Below, piece by piece: positions 52,278 to 62,023 of a DNA stretch of 64,000 nt. The DNA lies in NCBI GenBank assembly GCA_001885315.1, contig MLPZ01000005.1, positions 1 through 64,000 of the forward strand, given 5' to 3'. Below the pieces are notes generated by a model. That model saw nothing but the letters and a program-made list of their open reading frames with translations, was not told the origin of the DNA and did not search any database. The position numbers were made by a program, and so were the translations under genes. How positions within the stretch are numbered: position 1 is the first letter of the stretch; the number at the start of each line of letters is the position of its first letter. This stretch comes from Treponema sp. CETP13. Its GTDB lineage: Bacteria > Spirochaetota > Spirochaetia > Treponematales > Treponemataceae.

Positions 52278-53930
52278 ATGTATAAAGGTGGGTTAACAGA
52301 CGCATTGCAATTAACAATTTCCATGAATTGTTTTACCTTGCTCTTAATAATTACGATTACTTATTTTACGTATTTTTTTCAAACAAAAGAAAAAACATTT
52401 TTAGCAGGCGGATTGGTTACTGGAAACATAATGCTTTTTATTCTAGCAGAAGTTCTTATCATTATAGCAGGTTGGAAGAACTCTATTCTTTTTGGAAGAT
52501 ATCTGTATAGAGCGGAACAAATTCCCATTTTTCTTTTCTTAGCAAGTCTGTTGTTTTTTATTCAAAACCTTTTACATTTAGAAGGATTAGTAAAAAAACT
52601 CTTTAAATATTTAATCTACATTGGTATTTCTATAACAATAATAACAGGAATTCTATCTATTATTTCCCCAGAATCCTTTATTTCGGTTATTTATCCATCA
52701 ATGACACCTCAAGTTTCTCCAGGTGATTTTGCAAGGGGTTTAGAAGGGCCTCTTTATAGAGTTCGAGATATAATGCTCTGTATCTATATAGTAATTTCAC
52801 TAGGATACGCAATTTTTCATGTTATTAAAAAAAGTACAGACTTTCAAAGTGTTACTTTATTAGTAGGATTAATAATTTCAGTTCTCGGTGGCTTCGATGA
52901 TATGCAGTATGTATATAGTGGTAAAAATTACCTACTAAATAACATACGATTCTCTCGGTTTGCATTAGGAACAACTATAATGTTGTTATTTTTCTTTGCA
53001 TCAGTTTTTAAAAAATATTTTACAGCACACACAATGTTAAAGAAAACTACGCAAGAATTAGAGAATTTCGAAAATAAATATTCCCTTTTATTAGATTCTA
53101 CAAAAGAATTAATTTTTTCACTTTCTAAAGATATGACTATTCTTTCTGCAAATGCTAAAGCTAAACAAATTCTTAAACTAACAGGAAAAATAAAAAACTT
53201 TAGTGAATGTATTTATCATAATGAATTTGAATCTACTATTGATACGAGTGTTTTAAAAGAACAATTTGCAGCTTTGCAAAAATCAGGAGAAGTGCTTACT
53301 ACTAACTTTTATATTTTAGATCCAATAACAAAAGAACCTGTCGAATACCAATTTAGATTTGACAGCTTTTCTGCTGATGGCAATATCGAAATTTTTGGGA
53401 GAGGATGGCCACTAAAACAATCAAAACTAAACAAATATGTTAAAGCTGAAAGAATTTCTCTTGATGTCGAAAATCATATTGTTATGGTCGATGATATTGT
53501 AACAAGAATTACATCTAATATTAGCAAATGCTTAGATGATGGTGATATAATGATGATAAAAATGGCTCTTCAGGAAATGGTTGTAAACGCAATGGAACAT
53601 GGTAATTTAAATATTAGTTTCGACGAAAAAACAAAAGCTCAAGAAGAGGGACGTTTATTTGATTTCATGAAAGAAAGAAGAGAGAATCCTAAATATCGAA
53701 ATCGAAAAGTTAGTATTGATTATTACTTTGATGAGCACAAAATAGCTTACCGAATTACCGATATGGGAAACGGCTTTAATTATAAAGAAATGATGTCTAG
53801 AATAAATAAAGAGGTAAATAAACAATCGATGTCACATGGGCGAGGAATACTCATGACAAAAGCTGTTTTTGATAAAGTAAAATATAATGATAAAGGAAAC
53901 CAAGTCTTACTAATTAAACACCTTGCTTAA
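52278..53930 (+). CDS. 7TM sensor with PAS-like and RsbW-type ATPase domains
   Basis: A 550-residue protein. Residues 1-265 form about seven membrane helices of the 7TM histidine-kinase N-terminal type. A PAS-like domain follows (about 270-385), then an HATPase domain with EMVVNAMEHGN, RITDMGNGFNYKEMM and MSHGRGILMTKAVFD. No phospho-acceptor histidine domain is seen, so it resembles serine switch kinases of the RsbW/SpoIIAB group fused to a membrane sensor. The ATPase is a close relative of that at 34015, including the DEKTKAQEEGRLFDF insert. The partner is unknown. AGGAGA precedes the ATG. Confidence 0.78.
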   Translation: MYKGGLTDALQLTISMNCFTLLLIITITYFTYFFQTKEKTFLAGGLVTGNIMLFILAEVLIIIAGWKNSILFGRYLYRAEQIPIFLFLASLLFFIQNLLHLEGLVKKLFKYLIYIGISITIITGILSIISPESFISVIYPSMTPQVSPGDFARGLEGPLYRVRDIMLCIYIVISLGYAIFHVIKKSTDFQSVTLLVGLIISVLGGFDDMQYVYSGKNYLLNNIRFSRFALGTTIMLLFFFASVFKKYFTAHTMLKKTTQELENFENKYSLLLDSTKELIFSLSKDMTILSANAKAKQILKLTGKIKNFSECIYHNEFESTIDTSVLKEQFAALQKSGEVLTTNFYILDPITKEPVEYQFRFDSFSADGNIEIFGRGWPLKQSKLNKYVKAERISLDVENHIVMVDDIVTRITSNISKCLDDGDIMMIKMALQEMVVNAMEHGNLNISFDEKTKAQEEGRLFDFMKERRENPKYRNRKVSIDYYFDEHKIAYRITDMGNGFNYKEMMSRINKEVNKQSMSHGRGILMTKAVFDKVKYNDKGNQVLLIKHLA

Positions 53931-53955
53931 AACTCTTGGAAACCGATAAGAAATT

Positions 53956-54849
53956 CTATTTATACGTGCGTTCAATAAGAGTAGTCAAGGTATCGTATAA
54001 AAACTGTTTTCGTGTATCTGGTTTCATGACAAACCCTATATCATAATGTCCTAAAAAGGATCCTGCATCATAAATAACTAGGCCATCGGCAAAAGGACTA
54101 TTTTCTAAAATAATACGAGGAACTAGTCCTACGCCTAAATCAAGACGTGCAAGCGCAAAGGCAGCTTCATTCCCTTCTGTTTCAGCAGCAATTTGTGGTT
54201 TTATATTCATCAAACGAACCCATTTATCGTAGCGCTCACGCGCAAGCCCAATTTTAGGCAATATTAGGGGAACCGAACTAAAAAGAATCTCTGGCTTATA
54301 GCAGTCCTGTAAAGCGGCGGCATATTTCCCTGTTTTTTCGGCTACAAAAACCAACGGTGATTTTGTAATAGAATAATATTTTAAACCTTGTAAATCAGTA
54401 TCTGGAATTGCATCTACCGCAATTTCTGCTCGTCCTTCTTGTACTGCAGGAGTAGCCTCAGCAGGGTCTCCACTTTCTACACTTAAACGTAAATCAGGTT
54501 GTTCAACAGATAAAGCTTTTACAAACCTGGGTAAAATTGAATAACAAGCAGTAACTGAAGCATACATACGCAATATGCCATGTAATTTATCATCATTTTT
54601 ACCAAGTCTTAAACGTAAGTCATCTCTTCTATGAATTGAATCTCGTGCAAAATCTAAAAATGCGTCTCCAGCTTCTGTAAGCATTGTTCGTCGTGTATCG
54701 CGAATAACAAGTTGTACACCTAATTCTTCTTCGACACGCTGAACCATGCGACTAAAGGCAGACGGACTTACATGAACAATCTCGGCAGCACGAGCAAAGT
54801 TAAGAGTATCGGCAAGAGCAATAAAAGCTTCTAATTCATGAAATTGCAT
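53956..54849 (-). CDS. LysR-family regulator (IlvY-like)
   Basis: A 297-residue LysR protein starting at MQFHELEAFIALADTLNF (ATG 54849; the frame extends upstream but without homology). The helix-turn-helix is FARAAEIVHVSPSAFSRMVQ and the effector domain resembles IlvY (LRMYASVTACYSILPRF, ETEGNEAAFALARLDLGVGL). No Shine-Dalgarno: TATACT (54856-54861, minus strand) lies 6 nt upstream, another leaderless layout. It is divergent from the DNA methyltransferase gene; ilv genes are not in the window. Confidence 0.85.
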   Translation of the reverse strand: MQFHELEAFIALADTLNFARAAEIVHVSPSAFSRMVQRVEEELGVQLVIRDTRRTMLTEAGDAFLDFARDSIHRRDDLRLRLGKNDDKLHGILRMYASVTACYSILPRFVKALSVEQPDLRLSVESGDPAEATPAVQEGRAEIAVDAIPDTDLQGLKYYSITKSPLVFVAEKTGKYAAALQDCYKPEILFSSVPLILPKIGLARERYDKWVRLMNIKPQIAAETEGNEAAFALARLDLGVGLVPRIILENSPFADGLVIYDAGSFLGHYDIGFVMKPDTRKQFLYDTLTTLIERTYK

Positions 54850-54919
54850 ATTCTTAGTATAACAGATTAAAATATTTATGCTATACTTTAAAATACAACA
54901 ATTAAGTTTAGGAAAAATC

Positions 54920-55852
54920 ATGAAAACAAAATCTTCATTAAACAAAACCATTGACTTTTCTCTTGAAGAAGGACAAAGATACTTAGAAAAATGTGTAAAA
55001 TTTGATAACACATTAACTGATATTTTAGTAGAAAAAATACTAGATAAAACAGTGCATGCTGACACCTTTATGCTATTACCTAAAATACAAAAAAATAGTA
55101 TTGACTTAATAATAGCCGATCCTCCATATAATTTGACCAAAAATTACCATGGCAAAAAGTTTAAGGCAACTGCATCTAGAGAATACGAGGCTTACACACG
55201 CAAGTGGCTTTCCCTTGTAATTCCACTTTTAAAACCCACAGGAACTTTGTATGTATGTTGTGATTGGAAATCGAGTCTAATAATTGGTAAAGTACTTGAA
55301 GAAATGTTAACGGTACAAAACCGTATTACCTGGCAAAGAGAAAAAGGTCGCGGAACTACAACAAACTGGAAAAACAGTATGGAAGATATTTGGTTTGCTA
55401 CAAAAAATAAGGATGTTTATACCTTTAATATAGAAGCTGTTAAAATTCTAAAAAAAGTAATCGCTCCCTATCGGGATAAAAACGGTAAAGCAAAAGACTG
55501 GAAAAACACTGATAACGGCAATGAACGACTTACTTGTCCTTCAAATTTTTGGGATGATATTACAATTCCATTTTGGAGCATGGCAGAAAATACAGCACAT
55601 CCAACACAAAAAAGCGAAAAACTTTTGGCAAAACTCATTTTAGCTAGTTCTAATAAAAACGATATAGTACTAGATCCATTTGCAGGATCCGGTTCAACAG
55701 CTGTCACGGCTAAAAAACTTGGACGACACTACATTGGCATTGAACAAAACCCACTCTACTGCGCATGGGGTGAATACAGACTAGAAATGGCAGAAAAAAA
55801 CCCCATAATCCAAGGAATGGAAAACGGGGTTTTTCGTGCTAGAAACACATAA
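54920..55852 (+). CDS. Orphan beta-class DNA methyltransferase
   Basis: A 310-residue enzyme; ATG 54920 follows AGGA. Motif IV DPPY is at residues 67-70 and the SAM-binding motif I (DPFAGSGSTAV) is near residue 253, the beta-class order of N6-adenine or N4-cytosine methyltransferases; a target-recognition region lies between them. No restriction endonuclease or vsr gene is nearby, so it looks solitary. Solitary enzymes may regulate gene expression or protect from other systems. Specificity cannot be predicted from this sequence. Confidence 0.88.
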   Translation: MKTKSSLNKTIDFSLEEGQRYLEKCVKFDNTLTDILVEKILDKTVHADTFMLLPKIQKNSIDLIIADPPYNLTKNYHGKKFKATASREYEAYTRKWLSLVIPLLKPTGTLYVCCDWKSSLIIGKVLEEMLTVQNRITWQREKGRGTTTNWKNSMEDIWFATKNKDVYTFNIEAVKILKKVIAPYRDKNGKAKDWKNTDNGNERLTCPSNFWDDITIPFWSMAENTAHPTQKSEKLLAKLILASSNKNDIVLDPFAGSGSTAVTAKKLGRHYIGIEQNPLYCAWGEYRLEMAEKNPIIQGMENGVFRARNT

Positions 55853-55855
55853 GTT

Positions 55856-56485
55856 TTATTCAGCTTTTATATTAGCCTGTGCACTTGTATTAGCTGTTTC
55901 ACTTTTGTTTGTGCCAGAAGTTGTTGAGTCATCATCCTCTGCAGGAGGAGGTGGCAATAAATCTTCTGCAGTTAGAGGGAAATTAGTACCTGGGGTTCCA
56001 GCAATTAACACAATATCAGAATCTCCATCTATTTGAGAATACGTCTGAGAACCTGTCGATGATTCTTTGCCAAGAACAAGCGTACGCACTATCTTGTCGT
56101 CATGTTTTGCTGTAATAGTTACTGCATTATTTTCGTCAAGTTCATACGTAGAAAGATCATTTGCAGATGATACAGTTCCTAATACTTTTATAGATTCCAT
56201 AGCTTTTTTGATCATATCTATTTTTTCAGTTGCAGCAACATCTTTGCCATTAATCAGCCATTGCTCAACTTGTTCCCCATCTGGATCATCACTATTTGCA
56301 GGAACAGATTTACTAAAAGTAAGAACAATAGGATCAACATCTGGTTGTTCAATAATAAACTCAGTTGCATCCTCTTTAAGTTTAAGAACAGTAATTCCAT
56401 TTCCAGAATTTTGAACAAGTTGAACTATCCAAACAATTGCGAGAATAACAATTCCACATAATAATGCAATTCTTTTTTTACTCAT
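55856..56485 (-). CDS. DUF4340-domain protein of Gld-type ABC operon
   Basis: A 209-residue protein; ATG 56485 follows GGAGGA. It has one N-terminal membrane helix (IALLCGIVILAIVWIVQLV) and a periplasmic part with the DUF4340 pattern (LKEDATEFIIEQ, then EQWLINGKDVAATEKIDMIKK and SQIDGDSDIVLI). Its C-terminus is acidic and low complexity. It is the last gene of a four-gene unit and overlaps the GldG-like gene by 8 bp. DUF4340 partners of Gld-like exporters are frequent in spirochaetes; the substrate is unknown. Confidence 0.82.
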   Translation of the reverse strand: MSKKRIALLCGIVILAIVWIVQLVQNSGNGITVLKLKEDATEFIIEQPDVDPIVLTFSKSVPANSDDPDGEQVEQWLINGKDVAATEKIDMIKKAMESIKVLGTVSSANDLSTYELDENNAVTITAKHDDKIVRTLVLGKESSTGSQTYSQIDGDSDIVLIAGTPGTNFPLTAEDLLPPPPAEDDDSTTSGTNKSETANTSAQANIKAE

Positions 56486-58688
56486 TGGTATCCTCCTCGG
56501 TTGAGTCATTTTTATCTTTTTTTGATTTTTTAGTAGCTTTTTGAGTCTTCTCAATCTTTATTTTAAGAGGTTTTTCACCAAGTCGTTCACTCATTCCTTC
56601 TGGATAATATCTAAGCTGAATCTTCTTTCGACGAGCAATTCTAAGACGCCACATGATAAACCCAAAAATTACGATAAGTAGTGGTAATCCATATTGGTTA
56701 AATAATTTTGAAAGAGAAGCTCCAACAGGATTTTCAATAGTAAAAGTACTAGAAGCAATACCTTTTGTACGCATAGAACATAAATCGGCATTACCATTTA
56801 AGTAATCGATAGCATTACGCAAGAAAGTTGCAGTTGCAGATGTTCCATTCTCATCGATTACAGATGAGGTAGTAATTTTAGATGAACCACAAACAATAAT
56901 AGTGCTTTTTTGAACACCAGAAGAAAGTCTTGTATTCGCATTAAGAACAGTAGAACTCGAATGTACAGAATTCTCTTTTGACTCTGAAACTTCTCCCTCT
57001 GTATATCCTTCTGGAATACTATCAAAGGCACTCGTAAATTTACCATTAAGTAAAACAGACAAACTTTCTTTTTTCAATGATGTTTTAGCTGGGGGTTGAA
57101 TAGCCATAGGACTTAATACAATATTTTTACTTAAATTCCAGGCATTATCAGATGAAGAAAGCAAAACTTGGGCCATTCGGCCATTTGCATCTTCATCGGT
57201 AAAGTTTGGAGTTACAGAAGCAGTATTAAACAGTACTATATAAGGGATATTTGCCGTAATTACAGAATCTTGATTTATTGTTTGTTGTTTAACTAATGGA
57301 ACAAAATAATAATTTAATTTTCCATACTGGTTATCGGTTTGAGTATAGCATTCTTCGTCCATAATATAACTAGAACTAATATCAACACCATAAGTAGATA
57401 ATAGTTTTGATATGTTAGAAGGATTAGGCTCATATGTTGGTGGCATTCCATAGGCTGCATATTGTTGATTTTGAACTTCTATAAAAGGATCTGCCATAAC
57501 AAGTAGGTTACCACCCTTCATTACAAACTGATCTATCTTATACAATTCAACATCGCTAAGTTCTTGAGAAGGACCATTTATTATCAAGGTTTTTACACCG
57601 GTAGGAATAGAATCCGTTTCGAGATCAACCCCAATAAAATTATACCAATCTTTAGAAATACTACGTAAATTTGCAGCTCCATTTTGTTTATCAGCAAGAC
57701 TTAATTCCCCATTTCCTGTAAGATAAGCAACATCAACTTGTTTAGAAACCAAAGAATCTAAAGAATCACTAATCGATGTAGAAAGATCATCAAGTCCAGA
57801 AACAGCATATCCAAAGAGACTTCGAACCAAGGTTACTGGGACAATACGAAAAGCATCTTTATACTCTAAAACTAGACCAATTGTACCTGTTCCAGTTGTC
57901 CCGTCTTTATTATTCCAATTAACACCAGGAAGACCATACTTATCGACTAACTCTGATATTTCATCCTCGGATGGAACAACTCTGTTAAAAGTAATACGAT
58001 TATTATTCTGTGCATTTACAGAAGCAATTGCGTCAACAACAGCAGAATCAACTTTGTCAAAATTAGCAATATTAAAATCACTAAGTTCTGGCGTGATATA
58101 CAATGTCATCTTTACAGAACCACTTAAACCAGCTAAGGATGAAGTACTAGAAATCATCTTGCTCATTGCAGAAGTAAGTTTGTATTCCATACCACTCGAT
58201 TCGGTAAGTCCATCTACTGTTTCTATGCGATCTGCATACACAAGAACTAGCCCCATGTATGCCTGTTTTACACCTACCTCAGTATCTGTAACCTGTTGAA
58301 CCTGAACCTGTCGCAAATTATATTCAGCAGCCATGCTTTTATTTTCAGAATCAGACATATCAAAAAATGTATAAGAAAACTTATCATTTGAATTATTCTT
58401 GTATTCTAAAAGAATATCTTTTAGATATTGTTCTGTTGTATTGTATGGAGAAGGTAAATTATCTGTAAAAAAAACTTTAACAGCTAATGGTTGTTCTAAA
58501 GTAGAAACTAGAGTCTTTGAACTTTCCGAAAGTGAGTATGATTTAGTTTTTGTTAAATCAATACGAAAATATGCATTTGTGCAAACTAAATTTAACAATA
58601 TTAAAAAGAGTACAACAAGAAATGTCGTATTTTTGTTACTTGCAATCCAGTTTAAAAATTTATTACTGTTCTTTTTTGATCCATTCAT
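56478..58688 (-). CDS. GldG-like auxiliary protein of ABC exporter
   Basis: A 736-residue protein. An N-terminal membrane helix (about 18-38) is followed by a GldG-type extracellular region (YSLSESSKTLVSTLEQPLAVKVFF, first 20 residues typical) and a DUF4350-like module with GGNLLVMADPFIE, and a C-terminal membrane helix (LPLLIVIFGFIMWRLRIARR) with a Lys/Glu-rich cytoplasmic tail. In Bacteroidetes GldG joins GldA and GldF in gliding; in spirochaetes related systems are uncharacterised. Its ATG overlaps the permease stop codon. Confidence 0.82.
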   Translation of the reverse strand: MNGSKKNSNKFLNWIASNKNTTFLVVLFLILLNLVCTNAYFRIDLTKTKSYSLSESSKTLVSTLEQPLAVKVFFTDNLPSPYNTTEQYLKDILLEYKNNSNDKFSYTFFDMSDSENKSMAAEYNLRQVQVQQVTDTEVGVKQAYMGLVLVYADRIETVDGLTESSGMEYKLTSAMSKMISSTSSLAGLSGSVKMTLYITPELSDFNIANFDKVDSAVVDAIASVNAQNNNRITFNRVVPSEDEISELVDKYGLPGVNWNNKDGTTGTGTIGLVLEYKDAFRIVPVTLVRSLFGYAVSGLDDLSTSISDSLDSLVSKQVDVAYLTGNGELSLADKQNGAANLRSISKDWYNFIGVDLETDSIPTGVKTLIINGPSQELSDVELYKIDQFVMKGGNLLVMADPFIEVQNQQYAAYGMPPTYEPNPSNISKLLSTYGVDISSSYIMDEECYTQTDNQYGKLNYYFVPLVKQQTINQDSVITANIPYIVLFNTASVTPNFTDEDANGRMAQVLLSSSDNAWNLSKNIVLSPMAIQPPAKTSLKKESLSVLLNGKFTSAFDSIPEGYTEGEVSESKENSVHSSSTVLNANTRLSSGVQKSTIIVCGSSKITTSSVIDENGTSATATFLRNAIDYLNGNADLCSMRTKGIASSTFTIENPVGASLSKLFNQYGLPLLIVIFGFIMWRLRIARRKKIQLRYYPEGMSERLGEKPLKIKIEKTQKATKKSKKDKNDSTEEDTNE

Positions 58689-59425
58689 TATGCTGTTCTC
58701 CTCTGTTCAAGACTTTGCCAAGCAAATAATAAAAAGAGTGCAGTTACCGAAAGAAAATACACAATATCTCGAGAATCAAGAATTCCTCTTGAAATAGATG
58801 TAAAGTGTGCTCCTGCAGAAATAAATTCAAAAAAACTTACTGCACCAGTAGGTAGAAACACCAAAAATTGATCAATCAATGCAAGTAATATACAAATTGT
58901 AAACGCTACAAAAAAAGCAATAATTTGATTTTTCGTCATTGTAGAAGCCCACAACCCAATTGCACAATACGTTGCAATAAGAAAGATTGCTCCAAGATAC
59001 CCAGCGATTATTGGTCCCATGTCTGGATCTCCATATACGGCACAGGTTATCACATATGAAATTGTTGGAACTAACATAAGAACACAAAAAATAAGAACCG
59101 ATAAAAATTTTGCCCAAATAACATCTGTAGAATTAACAGGTAGTGTTATAAGAGTTTCAAGGCTACCACTTTTGCTTTCTTCAGATATCAATCGCATTGT
59201 AAGAGCGGGAATAAAAAAAGCAAATAATACAGGAAGCCATTGAAAAAATTGTCGCATTTCTGCTCTTCCCTGTAAAAAAAATACATTAAAAAATAAAAAT
59301 CCAGAAAAGATTAAAAACAGTGCACCAACTATATATGCTATTGGACTTGCAAAAAAAGCACCAATCTCACGTTTTACCATAACCCAAATTAGATTTTGTG
59401 GTTTTGTTTTAGTTAGAGTTTTCAT
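58688..59425 (-). CDS. ABC-2 permease (GldF-like)
   Basis: A 245-residue protein with six hydrophobic helices. The N-terminal REIGAFFASPIAYIVGALFL is typical of ABC-2/GldF permeases, and EESKSGSLETLITLPVN is the conserved cytoplasmic coupling region. It overlaps the ATPase gene by 4 bp and abuts the GldG-like gene, so the three are translated together. The transported molecule is unknown. Confidence 0.9.
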   Translation of the reverse strand: MKTLTKTKPQNLIWVMVKREIGAFFASPIAYIVGALFLIFSGFLFFNVFFLQGRAEMRQFFQWLPVLFAFFIPALTMRLISEESKSGSLETLITLPVNSTDVIWAKFLSVLIFCVLMLVPTISYVITCAVYGDPDMGPIIAGYLGAIFLIATYCAIGLWASTMTKNQIIAFFVAFTICILLALIDQFLVFLPTGAVSFFEFISAGAHFTSISRGILDSRDIVYFLSVTALFLLFAWQSLEQRRTA

Positions 59426-60390
59426 TCTTCTTCACCACCTTTTGTTGTAACTGTTCGGAATACGTCTTCTAAGCTGTTGCGTTTAAGAACGAGTTCGTAT
59501 AAATCCCACTTATTTTCATTTATCAATTTTGTAATTGAGGTACGAATCTCTTTACCGGCAGCAACGCTTACAACAGCGCCAGCTGCTTCTTGGACTCTGT
59601 TTGGGACACTCCACTCCTCGCTTGTAGAATCCATCGAAGTTACAGCCTCTGCTCCTTCAATTTTTTTAAGGGCAGTAACAAGTTCGTCGTTAGTGCATCC
59701 TCCAACTTGGACTTGAACACTTGCACTACCACCAAAACGAACCCTTAGTTCATTAGTTGGACTATCTGCTACAAGTTTACCTTGAGCAATGATTATAACC
59801 CTGTCGCAAAGCATTTCAACCTCGCTTAAAATATGGGTAGAAATAATAACGGTACGTGTTTTACCAATTTCTTTTATAAGATTACGAACATCTCGAATTT
59901 GGTTAGGATCTAGCCCACTTGTTGGTTCATCTAATATTAAGATTTCGGGATCATTCAAAAGAGCATGAGCTAAACCAACACGTTGGCGATACCCACGTGA
60001 TAAATCGGAAATATTTTTGTGCATAACTTCGGCAAGGCCACAAATTTCACAAAGATATGGAACTTTTTCTTTGGGATTTTGTCCCTGCATTTTTGCAACA
60101 TAGGCAATATAGTCTGCTACAATCATGTCTGCATAAAGAGGGGCTGCCTCCGGCATATAGCCAATTTTTTGTTTTGCAAGCTTTTCATTTTCAGTAATAT
60201 CTTTACCATCAATACTAATTTTACCAGCACTAGTACCCAGATACCCTGTAATCATACGCATTGTAGTCGTTTTCCCTGCTCCATTTGGTCCTAACAAGCC
60301 TATGATTTCACCAGTTTTAATAGAAAAACTAATGTCATCTACTGCTTTAAAAGATCCAAATGAACGAGAAATATGCGAAACTTCAATCAT
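59422..60390 (-). CDS. ABC transporter ATPase (GldA-like)
   Basis: A 322-residue ATPase; ATG 60390 is chosen because GGAGG precedes it at the right distance (the in-frame ATG at 60402 lies before that box). Walker A GPNGAGKTTT, signature LSRGYRQRVGLAHAL and Walker B ILILDEPTSGLDP are intact. The C-terminal 90 residues form an extra domain as in GldA/CcmA-type proteins. First gene of the unit. Confidence 0.92.
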   Translation of the reverse strand: MIEVSHISRSFGSFKAVDDISFSIKTGEIIGLLGPNGAGKTTTMRMITGYLGTSAGKISIDGKDITENEKLAKQKIGYMPEAAPLYADMIVADYIAYVAKMQGQNPKEKVPYLCEICGLAEVMHKNISDLSRGYRQRVGLAHALLNDPEILILDEPTSGLDPNQIRDVRNLIKEIGKTRTVIISTHILSEVEMLCDRVIIIAQGKLVADSPTNELRVRFGGSASVQVQVGGCTNDELVTALKKIEGAEAVTSMDSTSEEWSVPNRVQEAAGAVVSVAAGKEIRTSITKLINENKWDLYELVLKRNSLEDVFRTVTTKGGEEE

Positions 60391-60506
60391 ATTTTCCTCC
60401 ATAACAATTTAAAATAGTACACTAAATATAATATTTTTTTTAATATTAGACTATTTCTCTTAAGTTATCCTTAAAAAAAATTTTTTTCTTTACTTTCACA
60501 TCTTTC

Positions 60507-60535
60507 TTGTTTTATGAAACGTATCATGATACACT
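60507..60535 (+). promoter_or_regulatory. Promoter of EAL-domain gene with palindrome
   Basis: TTGTTT (60507-60512), 17 bp, TACACT (60530-60535). A perfect 12-bp palindrome GTATCATGATAC (60521-60532) covers the spacer and -10, suitable for a repressor. The ATG is 6 nt after the -10, with no Shine-Dalgarno. Confidence 0.5.
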
Positions 60536-60541
60536 TTAATT

Positions 60542-62023
60542 ATGCCAAAAATATTTATTTTTGTAATTTCTCTGTGTTTTCTTGTTTTTATTCATTTTAT
60601 AACCATAAAAAGGCTACATTATAAAAATAAGACAACACGTTTGTGGAATAATACAAAATTTCTTACAGAATCAGCTCATTTATTAAAATCAAAAACTCAA
60701 AATTATGCAATGATACAATTTAATATTGCTAATTTTAGATACTTTAATAATTCGTATGGGCATGACAAAGGTGATGAATTGCTTTTTTGTCTTGCTCAAT
60801 GCATAAAAAGGAATATTTCAAAAAAAAATGAACTGTGTGGATACATTTGGGGCGATTACTTTGCTGTTTTACTTAGGTACACTTCTACCCAAGAATTAGA
60901 AAATCGTATACATATTATTGCAGATATGTTCAAAAAAAATGCCGAATCTATTTGTAATTTTCGTTATGTTTTAAAATGTGGTGTAGCTATTTCTCTTAGC
61001 ACTTCAGAAGGCTTATTAGAAGAATGTCGCATTTCTCGTAATCTATTAGAACGAACAAACCATGTTCTTAATGAAATGCCAGAACCTTATACAACAGCTA
61101 TACAATATTATACTGTTGAAAACGAAAAAAATATTTTGTTTTTTAAACAAAATACTCAAACAGTTTCTTTAGCATTAGAAAATCACGAATTTCATGCATT
61201 TTATCAACCAAAATATAACATACATACAGGAAGAATCTGTGGTGCAGAGGCTCTTGTTAGATGGATTAATGCAGAAAACATGATAATTCGCCCTGACAAT
61301 TTTATTCCTTATTGTGAAAACACTGGTTTAGTTATAGAAATAGACAGAACTATTTTCGAACAAGCTTGCATTTTTCTTCACAACAGATTAAAAGAAAATA
61401 GAACCGTTGTTCCTATTTCAACAAATTTTTCTCGACTACATGCACAAGATCCCAAGTTAGTTGAATATATTACTAGCGTGATGAAAAAATATGAAGTTCC
61501 ATCTAATCTTATCGAGATAGAACTTACTGAAACTACCGTGGGAGAACATCAAGATATTGTTTTTAATAATTTTAAGCGATTACGCAAAGAAGGTTTTTTA
61601 GTTGCAATTGATGATTTTGGCTCAGGATATTCTTCTCTTGGAATTCTTGATCATTTAGATATAGATGTTATAAAAATGGATCAATCATTTATGGGCCGAA
61701 AAAAAATTACAACACGCCGATTCCAAGTGCTTTCATCCATGATTCATTTGGCAAAAAAACTTGGATTAACAGTCGTTTGCGAAGGGATTGAGACTCCTGA
61801 ACATGTCTTAACATTGGATAAAGCAGGAGGAGAAATTGCGCAAGGATTCTTTTATTCTCAACCTATCTCCTTAAGCTTATTTCATGAAGAATTAGACAAA
61901 AGAGATTCATCAGAAGGATTAAAAGAAAATGTTGATAGTTTAAAAAATCATTTTTCTCTTTCATTTTCTGAAAAAATTGACATTGTCGATATCAAAGAAT
62001 TAGAAACCATTGAAGAAATATAA
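60542..62023 (+). CDS. EAL phosphodiesterase with degenerate GGDEF domain
   Basis: A 493-residue protein with one N-terminal membrane helix. The GGDEF domain is degenerate: residues 103-107 read WGDYF in place of GGDEF, so cyclase activity is unlikely. The EAL domain is well kept (GAEALVRW, ELTETTVG, AIDDFGSGYSSL, VIKMDQSF, VCEGIET, QGFFYSQP), predicting cyclic-di-GMP hydrolysis. The C-terminal 60 residues are unusual and acidic. It may link to motility or envelope control, by analogy with other spirochaetes. Confidence 0.9.
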   Translation: MPKIFIFVISLCFLVFIHFITIKRLHYKNKTTRLWNNTKFLTESAHLLKSKTQNYAMIQFNIANFRYFNNSYGHDKGDELLFCLAQCIKRNISKKNELCGYIWGDYFAVLLRYTSTQELENRIHIIADMFKKNAESICNFRYVLKCGVAISLSTSEGLLEECRISRNLLERTNHVLNEMPEPYTTAIQYYTVENEKNILFFKQNTQTVSLALENHEFHAFYQPKYNIHTGRICGAEALVRWINAENMIIRPDNFIPYCENTGLVIEIDRTIFEQACIFLHNRLKENRTVVPISTNFSRLHAQDPKLVEYITSVMKKYEVPSNLIEIELTETTVGEHQDIVFNNFKRLRKEGFLVAIDDFGSGYSSLGILDHLDIDVIKMDQSFMGRKKITTRRFQVLSSMIHLAKKLGLTVVCEGIETPEHVLTLDKAGGEIAQGFFYSQPISLSLFHEELDKRDSSEGLKENVDSLKNHFSLSFSEKIDIVDIKELETIEEI

